In this document: positions 19,322-27,150 of the stretch, piece by piece | Numbering within the stretch: position 1 is the first letter of the stretch | Layout: each line of letters opens with the position of its first letter | Origin: Bacteroidales bacterium | Lineage (GTDB): Bacteria > Bacteroidota > Bacteroidia > Bacteroidales > UBA932 | Direction: 5' to 3' | NCBI GenBank assembly: GCA_017428245.1 | Contig: JAFRRF010000023.1 | Coordinates: 50,760 to 114,759 of the forward strand | DNA: 64,000 nt | Notes under the pieces: model-generated | The model's database searches: none | What the model was told of the DNA's origin: nothing | What the model saw: the letters and a program-made list of their open reading frames with translations, nothing else | Program-made: the position numbers and the translations under genes

Positions 19322-19478
19322 ATGAAACGGATTCAATTTACACTGCTTTTCCTGTGCGCGATGCTGGTCACGGCGCCGATTTTCGCGCAGACGCTTCCCC
19401 CAGGGTCCCGAATTGCCCGAATTGATGGGACTGAAACCGATGCACATCGCGGGTGATGAGACCGACAGTTTTATGTAA
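19322..19478 (+). pseudogene. Remnant of a secreted-protein gene (signal peptide plus frame-shifted tail)
   Basis: An ATG at 19322 opens a clear signal peptide (MKRIQFTLLFLCAMLVTAPI, then FAQ). The frame then runs into short non-protein-like sequence and stops at 19456, giving 44 aa. In the +1 frame the same stretch reads GPELPELMGLKPMHIAGDET and ends with a stop at 19478, which looks like a real C-terminus. This fits an internally deleted or frameshifted gene, though a genuine short secreted peptide cannot be excluded. Confidence 0.5.
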
Positions 19479-20385
19479 AATAAACGCGTGACCTTATCGC
19501 ACGCGCCAGCGAGCGCTGCAATTGAAAAAACGTAATCCGCCATTGTTGGGGTGCGAGCATCGCACCCCAACATTTTTTTGCGACCAGGTCGTCGGAGTCG
19601 TACAGGGCGGTCCGCAGGACGACGGCCCGATGAAAACGCCCCTCCGTATAATTGTCGAAGGCCTGCAGCATCCGACGGTTTTTCTCGCGCTGGGCAGAAC
19701 GTTGTCCGCTGTTCCGTTCGTTCCAGGATCCCGGAACGCCGGTCCGGTAGACAGACATCCGGTCGGGAAGATAATACATCCCGCCGCGCGACGCACCCTG
19801 GAGCTGCACGACATAATCGCTGACCAGTACCTCGCGCATCGGCGTCCAGGCACGATAGACGTCGGTCCGGCATAACAGGGAACTTGTCGCCACAAAACGG
19901 CTGCCGCCGCCCAGGATGACGTCTTGCGCCGGAATCAGGGTTTCCCGCAGCCGGGGTGCAACGGAACCTTGCGGCTTGCCGTCGGACGCACGGACACGCA
20001 GGACCCGGTGGGCGCAGATGTCCGCATCTGGATGCGCTTCCAACGCCGCCACCTGTTTCCGGAGTTTATGGGGATCGGTCCAATAGTCATCTCCCTCACA
20101 CAGAGCGACATAGCATCCTCTGACCAACGGGGCGAGCAGTTGCGGTCCGATAGCCACACCCCGGGACATCCGGTTCTCGGATTCAAGGACGGGCCGGATG
20201 ATTTCGGGAAAGCGCCGGGCGTAGTCCCGGATCACGTCGGCGGTTCCGTCGGTCGAGGCGTCGTCGTGGACCAGCACCTCGAAGCGGAAGGGTGCTTCCT
20301 GTGTCACGAAGCCCTCCAGCGCATCGCGAATCCAGGCTTCGTGGTTGTAAGCCAGGCAGATAACCGTTACAACGATCTCATCCAT
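19471..20385 (-). CDS. GT2-family glycosyltransferase
   Basis: 304 aa. GT-A fold: VVTVICLAYNHEAWIRDAL at the N-terminus, VLVHDDASTDGTADVI, the metal-binding region ALCEGDDYWTDPHKLRKQ, then a C-terminal acceptor region. It transfers a sugar from an NDP-sugar; donor and acceptor are unknown. Last gene of a four-gene minus-strand cluster; its start overlaps the end of the WbqC-family gene by 8 bp. No transmembrane helix is evident, so it probably works at the cytoplasmic face. Confidence 0.85.
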   Translation of the reverse strand: MDEIVVTVICLAYNHEAWIRDALEGFVTQEAPFRFEVLVHDDASTDGTADVIRDYARRFPEIIRPVLESENRMSRGVAIGPQLLAPLVRGCYVALCEGDDYWTDPHKLRKQVAALEAHPDADICAHRVLRVRASDGKPQGSVAPRLRETLIPAQDVILGGGSRFVATSSLLCRTDVYRAWTPMREVLVSDYVVQLQGASRGGMYYLPDRMSVYRTGVPGSWNERNSGQRSAQREKNRRMLQAFDNYTEGRFHRAVVLRTALYDSDDLVAKKCWGAMLAPQQWRITFFQLQRSLARAIRSRVYFT

Positions 20386-21076
20386 CGATCAAATCATAGT
20401 CGTCGAGCCGCTCGTGAAGTTCTTCCCGGGAAAGGAACATCATTGCGTCGAGAATCGAGAGATTCGCTGTGAACGGCTGGCCGAATTGCGGGTACGGGGT
20501 CTGCCGCCCTTTCAAAAACCGCAGCCGGATGCCGTGGCGGGCAAATTCGTCTCCCCGGTACAGCGCCGTTCCGCCGATGGCGTTGAGGTAGGTATCCGCA
20601 TTCAGCCGGTGGCAGAAGTCGTAGATCCGTTCCTCCCGCTTGAAATGACTGTTGCCGGCCAGGCCGGACGTGAACCCGATCGGTGTGGTAATGCCCAGCC
20701 AGCTGCAGATTTCACGGATGGATGCGGTCAGGAACGCGGCCAGGTTGCGCTCGGGGTTGCAGAGAATGTGTTCCACAATCGGATAGACGTCTTGGAAACA
20801 CGGCGCCTTATGGTATGCCATTTCTATGGTCTTGAGCTTGTCGACAAGGCGGACGGGTGCGAATTCCAAATCGCAGATGAGCCTGAAACAGCTCCGTGCC
20901 CGTACCTCCATCCGAAGATACTGCGGCTTGCCCTGTACCAGGATATAATTTCTCGTGATCCAGCCTTTACTGATGAATGCATAATCGTCGCCGACCAGGA
21001 AGCGGTCGGCTGCGTGAATCAACTGCCAGTAAGGAAAATAGGGCAGGAGATAGGGCTGATTGGAGGCAAGGATCAT
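20378..21076 (-). CDS. WbqC-family protein
   Basis: 232 aa from the ATG at 21076 (MILASNQPYLLPYFPYWQLI), the typical opening of WbqC-like proteins. Also visible: WITRNYILVQGKPQYLRMEV and the C-terminal FLKGRQTPYPQFGQPFTANLS-type ending (shown here as QTPYPQFGQPFTANLSILD). The family is found in O-antigen and modified-sugar clusters and its chemistry is not settled. The start overlaps the upstream ATP-grasp-like gene by ATGA, and the stop overlaps the GT2 gene by 8 bp, so all are translationally linked. Confidence 0.8.
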   Translation of the reverse strand: MILASNQPYLLPYFPYWQLIHAADRFLVGDDYAFISKGWITRNYILVQGKPQYLRMEVRARSCFRLICDLEFAPVRLVDKLKTIEMAYHKAPCFQDVYPIVEHILCNPERNLAAFLTASIREICSWLGITTPIGFTSGLAGNSHFKREERIYDFCHRLNADTYLNAIGGTALYRGDEFARHGIRLRFLKGRQTPYPQFGQPFTANLSILDAMMFLSREELHERLDDYDLIDG

Positions 21077-22254
21077 AGCAGGTCGCAATATCGGAGCAGT
21101 TCCGGGTCGTCGGTATGCAGGGAGCAGGCCTTGCGGTTGTCGCCCACGTTTGTCACGGGCAGGCTGGAGCAGCGGAACATTCCCGAATCGAAATAACGGT
21201 CGTCCACGCAGAGCATCATCCCGCAGAAATAGTCGTCGAACGAAGTTCCTTCCCAGATCGTGGGACAGGTGCGTTGGGGCAGGAAAGGCTGCAGCACCAT
21301 CGAATCGGCAGGTCCTTCCCAAAGCCGTTCCCATTGCTCCGGACTGGTCAACGGACCGGCGCATACGCCTTCACTCTTGCCCAGACGCCAGGGTTTGAGG
21401 ATATATCCGTCTTTGTGTATCCGGGCGTCCCGGACGGCATCTCCTCCTTCCGCGCAAATGTACGTCGGGATGGCGTGCGCGCGGAGGAAAACGCTCTCTT
21501 CGGGCGTCAGGCAGTTGTCCGTAAACGCATCTTCGAACCACAGGCGCATAAAGCGCTTGTCGTGGAGGAGGAAGATATTGCGCAGGTCGCTGTAAAGGCC
21601 CAGATCCAGCATCGCACGGATGGAATCGTCCTCCAGGGCCATCAGATCGCGCTGGTTGAGGGCGCTGACGAGGAACGCATCGTGCGACCATTCCTGGCGC
21701 CGGGCATCCACTTCGTTGAATTCCAGTACGTTGACTTCGCAGCCGCAGGCTTCGTAAAAGCGTTTGTAGAGGCGGATTTCGCTGGTACGGTCGCTGCTTT
21801 TGAACACAAAGATCCGCTTCCGGCCACCCGGCAGGCCGCGCATATGATCGAGCAGCTCCCCGTAACGCGAATTGCGGGTTGCACCGGGGAAGCGTTGCAG
21901 GAAAAGATCCGCCGCCCGTTCTGAAAACCAGCTCATAAAGATGCCGTGTGCGAAGAACCGCGACGTGATCTCGCAGAGTTTCAGTTCGCCTGCGGCCGTG
22001 ACCAGGTAGTCCGGCCGCCAGGTACCGGCCCGGAACGGATAGGCACGCTGCCACGACAACAGTTCCAGTTCCCGTTCGCCCAGCGGCATCCAGCGGGGCA
22101 CATAGTCTTCGTAGTGCAGGGCAAAATGCTCCGCGCATTTATACAGCACGGCGTGGAGCCGGCGCAGTTCGTCGCGCCGGGCACTTGTGATGCCGACGGG
22201 CCGGTCGTGATACCAGCGCAGATAGTAGTCGGCCAGATCACTGTACATCGGCAA
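21073..22254 (-). CDS. ATP-grasp-like enzyme, unknown substrate
   Basis: 393 aa. No close family recognised. A segment DYLVTAAGELKLCEITSRFF, then GYILKPWRLGKSEGV and a late EGTSFDDYF ... LPVTNVGDNRK. These resemble the order of phosphate-loop Lys/Gly-rich and metal-ligand Asn elements in ATP-grasp or glutathionylspermidine-synthase-like ligases. If so it would form an amide or peptide bond at ATP cost. Overlaps the radical SAM gene by 17 bp and the WbqC gene by ATGA. The fold call is inference. Confidence 0.5.
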   Translation of the reverse strand: MPMYSDLADYYLRWYHDRPVGITSARRDELRRLHAVLYKCAEHFALHYEDYVPRWMPLGERELELLSWQRAYPFRAGTWRPDYLVTAAGELKLCEITSRFFAHGIFMSWFSERAADLFLQRFPGATRNSRYGELLDHMRGLPGGRKRIFVFKSSDRTSEIRLYKRFYEACGCEVNVLEFNEVDARRQEWSHDAFLVSALNQRDLMALEDDSIRAMLDLGLYSDLRNIFLLHDKRFMRLWFEDAFTDNCLTPEESVFLRAHAIPTYICAEGGDAVRDARIHKDGYILKPWRLGKSEGVCAGPLTSPEQWERLWEGPADSMVLQPFLPQRTCPTIWEGTSFDDYFCGMMLCVDDRYFDSGMFRCSSLPVTNVGDNRKACSLHTDDPELLRYCDLL

Positions 22255-23470
22255 AGAGACGGGATTGATATCCCAGGCATTGGAAACCGTTCCGATTGAT
22301 CAAAGGAATCTGTTCTTCCGTGATACCCAGTTGTTTACGCACCCAATAACAGATACTTACACTCATTCCGAGCGTATCGGTGAAACGCATCATCCGGCCG
22401 AGATGCGCCGCGCTGACGGCACGGTCGGGTGCCGTCCGGCCCCGTTGCTTGCGATGGTCGGCGTTCGAGGGCAGCAGATAATCCTCGTAAAGCTGCCGTT
22501 CCAGCGTGCGGTCGAAACGGCCGAGCAGCGGACCGAGCATCGCCAGGTTTTCCATACAGACTGTCAGGAATTCCGGTTTATAATTGCGGATGCCGGCTTT
22601 GTGAAGCATCTCGAAAAAGGTCTGGATGTTTCCATCGGTCAGGAAAGGCGTGAATATGGGCTGGACAAGTGCGGAGTCAGACGGGATGCCGCGGCTGCGG
22701 CACGCCTGTACGGCTTTCAGCCGCTCTTCGATGGGCGCTGCGCCGGGTTCGAGGAGCGTCCTCAGGGCGGGAGGCATCATCGAGACGCTCGTATTGAACT
22801 GCATCCGGCTGCGCAGGCGGGCGAAAAGGTCGAGGATCGTCTCGCCGTTGTCGGCAATCTGCAGATGTGCTTCTCCGGCCTTCGAGGCGATGAAGAGCCG
22901 GGCCCGTGAATCGGGATTGCGGCGGAAATGCGCATCGAATTCCCGCAGGATACGATGGGCGACGCCCGTCTGCAGGGTGGCTTCCTGCAGGGCTTCCGTT
23001 TTCGGCGAAAAATAGTAGTAGTGGTTACGGTTCTCGCTTCCGGCTCCGTTCCGGCTTTCGAGCAGGCGGCGGACGTAGAGCGGATAGTTCTCATCGACTA
23101 CGAGCGGCTGCTCGTGCACGCCGTCGGTGACCAGGCAGTATTGGCATCCCACACCGCAGCCCCGGACCGGATTGATCTCATAGGTCAGGGTCGGGCAGCG
23201 GCCCGTGTAGTTGTGGATTTCGTCGGGAATCGACCCGGGGTCGAAGGCTTCGACGCGGCATTGCCGTCGCGGCAGCAGGGTATGCTCCGCAAGCCTTCGG
23301 GCGAAAATGCGCGATCCTTCGGCGAGGGTGGCCAGCGTTTCCGGAGCGGGTTTGACCTGAACCCCGAGCACACGCAGATACTCTTCGTCCACAAGCGGGG
23401 GAACGAAGTCGTCCAGGGTATATAGATTATCCGCGACCGGATATACCGGAATCACGTCCAGAACACGCAT
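22238..23470 (-). CDS. Radical SAM protein, spore-photoproduct-lyase-like
   Basis: 410 aa. The cluster motif CGVGCQYC (CxxxCxxC) lies near residue 114, after YEINPVRG. It is followed by YYYFSPKTEALQEA, a signature shared with SPL-like radical SAM proteins, and a barrel-like region (NTSVSMMPPALRTLL). It would generate a 5'-deoxyadenosyl radical; the substrate is unknown. First gene of the cluster radical SAM, ATP-grasp-like, WbqC, GT2, all overlapping. A role as DNA photoproduct lyase is possible but the neighbours suggest small-molecule or peptide modification. Confidence 0.75.
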   Translation of the reverse strand: MRVLDVIPVYPVADNLYTLDDFVPPLVDEEYLRVLGVQVKPAPETLATLAEGSRIFARRLAEHTLLPRRQCRVEAFDPGSIPDEIHNYTGRCPTLTYEINPVRGCGVGCQYCLVTDGVHEQPLVVDENYPLYVRRLLESRNGAGSENRNHYYYFSPKTEALQEATLQTGVAHRILREFDAHFRRNPDSRARLFIASKAGEAHLQIADNGETILDLFARLRSRMQFNTSVSMMPPALRTLLEPGAAPIEERLKAVQACRSRGIPSDSALVQPIFTPFLTDGNIQTFFEMLHKAGIRNYKPEFLTVCMENLAMLGPLLGRFDRTLERQLYEDYLLPSNADHRKQRGRTAPDRAVSAAHLGRMMRFTDTLGMSVSICYWVRKQLGITEEQIPLINRNGFQCLGYQSRLFADVQ

Positions 23471-23522
23471 AGCGGCACTTTTTCATGCAAAAATACAACT
23501 TTTGAAAATAATGGTAAAAGGA

Positions 23523-23554
23523 TTTGCGATTTTGGTAAACTATTTGTATATTTG
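23523..23554 (+). promoter_or_regulatory. Promoter for gcvH
   Basis: -33 TTTG (23523-23526), 20-bp spacer and -7 TATATTTG (23547-23554), the full Bacteroidetes promoter layout. A perfect DnaA-box match, TGTGGATAA (23570-23578), lies in the leader just before the ATG. Confidence 0.65.
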
Positions 23555-23580
23555 CGCATTGTTAGTTTTTGTGGATAATT

Positions 23581-23955
23581 ATGAATACACCTGCTGAACT
23601 GAAATACACGAAAGATCACGAATGGGTCCGCGTCGAAGGCGATGAGGCCATCGTAGGTATTACCGATTTCGCCCAGAGCGAGCTGGGTGACATTGTTTTC
23701 GTCGATATCCAGACCGAAGGCGAGACGCTTGCCAAAGAGGAAGTGTTCGGAACCATCGAGGCTGTCAAGACGGTAGCGGACGCCTTCATGCCGGTTTCCG
23801 GCGAGGTGGTGGAAGTCAATCCCGCCCTGGAAGGTGCGCCTGAACTCGTGAACTCCGACCCCTATGGGGAAGGATGGATGATCAAGATCAAATTCTCCGA
23901 CCCGTCGGAATTTGATACCCTCCTTTCTGCTGCGCAGTACGAGGAAATAATCTGA
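23581..23955 (+). CDS. gcvH: GcvH, glycine cleavage system H protein
   Basis: 124 aa from the ATG at 23581; an in-frame TTG at 23569 is less likely. Lipoyl carrier that shuttles the aminomethyl group between GcvP, GcvT and Lpd. Starts [20 protein letters not shown]; the lipoylated Lys is in [13 protein letters not shown]; a C-terminal [10 protein letters not shown] completes the family pattern. Stand-alone here: gcvP, gcvT and lpd are not adjacent. It has its own promoter and a strong terminator. Confidence 0.95.
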   Translation: MNTPAELKYTKDHEWVRVEGDEAIVGITDFAQSELGDIVFVDIQTEGETLAKEEVFGTIEAVKTVADAFMPVSGEVVEVNPALEGAPELVNSDPYGEGWMIKIKFSDPSEFDTLLSAAQYEEII

Positions 23956-23984
23956 TTTGTAAAAATCAAAAATGTGATGTGTTC

Positions 23985-24028
23985 AAGGGGAGTCCCGACC
24001 GGGATTCCCCTTGGTTATTTTTGTTTTC
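23985..24028 (+). terminator. Rho-independent terminator of gcvH
   Basis: Stem AAGGGGAGTCCCG with CGGGATTCCCCTT around ACC (23985-24012), followed by GGTTATTTTTGTTTT. The convergent ruvA ends at 24054. Confidence 0.85.
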
Positions 24029-24053
24029 CGGGCTCTGCCCGGACCTGCCGCTT

Positions 24054-24644
24054 TTACATCATCTTGAGGGCGCGCTTGATGAGTTCTTCGACGGTGTAGT
24101 CGGACTTTTCCTTGAGGAGTTTGTCGAGGGTCTTCTCGACGGCGGGTTTGGCGAAGCCGAGCATTGTCAGGGCGCCGAGCGCCTCGTCGCGCACCGGTGA
24201 AACGGCGGTCGCTGTCTCAAACGGGATTTCCCCGCCGCCCTTGCCGATCTTGTCCTTCAGATCGATGATCACCCGCTGGGCGGTCTTCAGCCCGATGCCC
24301 TTGACGGCCTTGAACTTGTTCACGTCGCCCGTCAGGACAGCCTCCTTCACCTCGTCGGCGGTCATAGCCGAAAGGATCATCCGGGCGGAGCCCGGACCGA
24401 CCCCGCTGACGGAAATCAGCTGCACGAATACGGCGCGCTCGGCCTTGTCGGCGAAGCCGAAGAGCGACTCGTCGTCTTCTCGGACGAGATGATAGGTATA
24501 GATCTTTACCGCCTTTCCCCGGTCATTCTGGAGTTTTGAAAAGGTGCTTAGTGAGATAAGCAGGTCGTAGCCCACGCCGCAGGCTTCCACGATGGCGTCG
24601 GTGGGGGTGATTTCTTCCAGGGAACCGGTGATATATTCGTACAT
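24054..24644 (-). CDS. ruvA: RuvA, Holliday junction DNA-binding subunit
   Basis: 196 aa, normal length. Binds the four-way junction and loads RuvB. OB-fold N-terminus (MYEYITGSLEEITPTDAIVE); two helix-hairpin-helix motifs (LISVSGVGPGSARMILSA and FKAVKGIGLKTAQRVIIDL); a C-terminal three-helix domain contacts RuvB. It is unlinked to ruvB at 3.0-4.0 kb and divergent from sufS. Confidence 0.96.
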   Translation of the reverse strand: MYEYITGSLEEITPTDAIVEACGVGYDLLISLSTFSKLQNDRGKAVKIYTYHLVREDDESLFGFADKAERAVFVQLISVSGVGPGSARMILSAMTADEVKEAVLTGDVNKFKAVKGIGLKTAQRVIIDLKDKIGKGGGEIPFETATAVSPVRDEALGALTMLGFAKPAVEKTLDKLLKEKSDYTVEELIKRALKMM

Positions 24645-24680
24645 GGGGCTGTGGTTTATAAATTATTCCGTAAAAATAGT

Positions 24681-24688
24681 TATTTTTG
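24681..24688 (+). promoter_or_regulatory. -7 promoter box for the sufS operon
   Basis: TATTTTTG ends 7 bp before the sufS ATG (24696), which would put the transcript start at or next to the start codon (a leaderless or nearly leaderless mRNA). Confidence 0.45.
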
Positions 24689-24695
24689 CAAGAAT

Positions 24696-25922
24696 ATGGA
24701 TGTAAGAAGTCTTTTTCCGGCATTGGACCGGCAGGTTTACGGCAAACCGCTGATCTATTTCGACAATGCGGCGACGGCCCAGCGGCCGCTGCCCGTGCTC
24801 GAACTGCAGCAGCGCCTTTGCGTGGAAGCCAACGGCAACATCCACAGGGCCATCCATTTCCTGAGCGCCGAAGCGACCGACCGCTATGAAGCCGGCCGGG
24901 AAGTCGTACGCCGTTATCTCAACGCGCCGGCCCGGGAAAACGTGGTCTTCACCAGCGGTACGACCGCCTCCGTCAATCTGGTGGCGACCTGTTTCTGCCA
25001 GCGCTTCCTGGGCTCGGGCGACCGGATCCTGATTTCGGAGGCCGAGCACCACAGCAATCTCGTGCCGTGGCAGCTGGCCTGCCAGCGTTGTGGCGCTTCG
25101 CTCGAGGTGCTGCCGGTCGATGAAAGGGGAGAACTGTCTCCCGGGGAGCTTGACCGTCGTCTGCAGGCGGCAGCCGGCCGCATCAAACTGGTGGCGGTCG
25201 CGCATATCTCCAATGTGCTGGGTATCGTCAATCCGGTGCGGGAGATCGTGGAAACGGCCCACCGTCACGGCGTTCCGGTACTTATCGACGGGGCGCAGGG
25301 AATCGTCCACGAGCCGGTCGACGTGCAGGCGCTCGATTGTGACTTCTATGCTTTCTCCGGTCATAAAATCTATGCGCCCACCGGTATCGGCGTGCTCTAC
25401 GGCAAGACGGAATATCTCGACGCGATGCCGCCGTATATGGGTGGCGGCGAGATGATCGATACGGTGACCTTCGAGAAGACCACCTATGCCCCGCTGCCGC
25501 TCAAATTCGAGGCCGGTACGCAGAATTACGTGGCGGCCGCGTGTTTCGTGCCCGCCCTGGAAGTGGCGCGGGCGATGGCGGAGGACGCTGACCTGCAGAC
25601 CGCCCAACGTGCGATGCGGGACTATCTGCTGGAAGAACTGGGAAAGATCGACGGGCTTCGCATCTACGGACTTCCGCGCGATCCCGAACGGAAGATCCCG
25701 CTCTTTTCCTTCTCGGTGGAAGGCGCGTTCCCGGCCGATCTGGCCCAGATTCTCGACAAAGCCGGGATTGCGGTACGCTCGGGCCACGTGTGCGCCGAGC
25801 CGCTGCTGCACCGCTATGGCCAGACCTCCATCCTGCGGGCCTCGCTGGCCCCGTACAATACCCTGGCGGAGTGCGAAGCTTTCGTAGCGGCGCTCCGGCG
25901 GGCTATCAATATGCTGCGATGA
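24696..25922 (+). CDS. sufS: SufS, cysteine desulfurase
   Basis: 408 aa from the ATG at 24696 (MDVRSLFPALDRQVYGKPLI); the frame is open to 24651 but that start is not family-like. PLP enzyme that takes sulfur from cysteine for Fe-S assembly. YFDNAATAQRP at the N-terminus, PLP-Lys in FYAFSGHKIYAPTG, catalytic Cys in RSGHVCAEPLLHRYG. The stop overlaps the SufE-MIP18 start as ATGA. First gene of the sufS, sufE-MIP18, folK, glyS unit. No sufBCD in the window. Confidence 0.95.
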   Translation: MDVRSLFPALDRQVYGKPLIYFDNAATAQRPLPVLELQQRLCVEANGNIHRAIHFLSAEATDRYEAGREVVRRYLNAPARENVVFTSGTTASVNLVATCFCQRFLGSGDRILISEAEHHSNLVPWQLACQRCGASLEVLPVDERGELSPGELDRRLQAAAGRIKLVAVAHISNVLGIVNPVREIVETAHRHGVPVLIDGAQGIVHEPVDVQALDCDFYAFSGHKIYAPTGIGVLYGKTEYLDAMPPYMGGGEMIDTVTFEKTTYAPLPLKFEAGTQNYVAAACFVPALEVARAMAEDADLQTAQRAMRDYLLEELGKIDGLRIYGLPRDPERKIPLFSFSVEGAFPADLAQILDKAGIAVRSGHVCAEPLLHRYGQTSILRASLAPYNTLAECEAFVAALRRAINMLR

Positions 25923-26656
25923 AAACGATACAGGAAATACAGTCCGAAATCGTCGAAGAATTCTCCGTCTTCTCCGACTGGATGGACAAATACGAATATC
26001 TCATTGAACTGGGCAAGAATATGCCGTTGATCGATGAGAAAGACAAGACGGAAGGAAACCTGATCCGTGGCTGCCAGTCGCGGGTGTGGCTTTCCTGCCG
26101 CAATGAGGATGGCCGGCTGCATTTCGCCGCCGACAGCGACGCCATCATCACCAAGGGCATCATCTCGCTGCTGCTCAAGGTTTATGATGGGCAGACGCCC
26201 GGCGATATCCTCGCTGCAAACGAGGACTTCATCGCCCAGATCGGCCTCAAGGAGAACCTTTCACCGACCCGGGCGAACGGCCTGGTCTCAATGATCCAGA
26301 CGATCAAGGGCTATGCGGCTGCTGCCCTGGAAACGAAAAAACCGATGCCGGACGGCGACGTCGAGGCTGATATCGTGGCGGCGCTCCGCAACGTGTACGA
26401 CCCGGAGATTCCGGTGAATGTGTATGACCTGGGTCTCATCTATGGAATCAAGGGCGACGAGACGGGCAAGGTGTCGGTGACGATGACGCTTACCGCCCCC
26501 AACTGCCCGATTGCCGACGAAGTGGTGGCACAGGTGCGCGAAGCGGTGCTGGACGTACCGGGCGTGACGGATGCGGCGGTGGAACTTGTCTTCGAGCCGG
26601 AATGGAACACCGACATGATGAGCGAGGAAGCCAAACTGGAATTGGGAATGCTATGA
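25919..26656 (+). CDS. SufE-MIP18 (DUF59) fusion protein for Fe-S cluster assembly
   Basis: 245 aa. Residues 1-140 are SufE-like: MPLIDEKDKTEGNLIRGC carries the sulfur-accepting Cys, followed by SRVWLSC. This part takes persulfide sulfur from SufS. Residues about 150-245 form a MIP18/DUF59 domain (IVAALRNVYDPEIPVNVYDL, LTAPNCPIADEVV with its conserved Cys), as in SufT and the N-terminus of Mrp. The two domains are usually separate proteins. ATGA overlaps join it to sufS and folK. In this genome the Mrp protein at 43.2 kb lacks its own MIP18 domain. Confidence 0.88.
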   Translation: MKTIQEIQSEIVEEFSVFSDWMDKYEYLIELGKNMPLIDEKDKTEGNLIRGCQSRVWLSCRNEDGRLHFAADSDAIITKGIISLLLKVYDGQTPGDILAANEDFIAQIGLKENLSPTRANGLVSMIQTIKGYAAAALETKKPMPDGDVEADIVAALRNVYDPEIPVNVYDLGLIYGIKGDETGKVSVTMTLTAPNCPIADEVVAQVREAVLDVPGVTDAAVELVFEPEWNTDMMSEEAKLELGML

Positions 26657-27150
26657 TTTACCTGGTGTTGGGATCGAATCTGGGCGACCGGGAGTGGAAT
26701 CTGGAGCAGGCCAAGGCGCTGCTGGCCGAGCGTTTGCGCGTAGATATGCTCTGTTCGCAGATCCTGGAGACGGAAGCGCTGGGTTTCGACGGGCCTCCGT
26801 TTCTCAATCAGGCGGTCTGCTTCGAAAGCGACGTTACGCCCGAGGACCTGCTCGATACTTGCCAGGACATCGAAGAACAGTTGGGCCGGCCCCGGCACGA
26901 AGCAGAGTATGATGCGGACGGGCGCCGGGTTTTCCGCAACCGGACCATCGACATCGATATCCTCCGGTTCAATGAACGGGAAATCCGCACGGAACGGCTC
27001 GTGATACCGCATCCCCAGCTATGGGAGCGGCCGTATGTACAAATGCTTATGGACGAGATGCCCGATCGGGTCGGGCATGACGCCTTTTTCGTCACCCCCG
27101 GCTTGTCCGGGGATCACAACAACGACAATAATAAACCAATCGAAATATGA
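26653..27150 (+). CDS. folK: FolK, HPPK (pterin pyrophosphokinase)
   Basis: 165 aa from the ATG at 26653. Pyrophosphorylates 6-hydroxymethyl-7,8-dihydropterin for folate synthesis. MIYLVLGSNLGDREWNLEQA, FLNQAVCFESD and FRNRTIDIDILRFNER with the metal-binding Asp pair are all present; LVIPHPQLWERPYV follows. The normal domain ends near residue 135; the rest (PDRVGHDAFFVTPGLSGD and a short tail) is encoded by two units of the dispersed palindromic repeat. The stop overlaps glyS as ATGA. Confidence 0.93.
   Translation: MIYLVLGSNLGDREWNLEQAKALLAERLRVDMLCSQILETEALGFDGPPFLNQAVCFESDVTPEDLLDTCQDIEEQLGRPRHEAEYDADGRRVFRNRTIDIDILRFNEREIRTERLVIPHPQLWERPYVQMLMDEMPDRVGHDAFFVTPGLSGDHNNDNNKPIEI
27056..27115. 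repeat. Dispersed palindromic repeat, copy 3 (double unit in folK)
   Basis: Unit A is AGATGCCCGATCGGGTCGGG followed by CATGACG (27056-27082); unit B is GTCACCCCCGGCTTGTCCGG followed by GGATC (27091-27115). Both lie in the coding 3' end of folK and are translated. Confidence 0.65.

Noticed and set aside
23570..23578. Perfect DnaA box (TGTGGATAA) as an origin
   Set aside because: It is a single copy in the gcvH leader, with no cluster or AT-rich unwinding region. It may be chance or a regulatory site.
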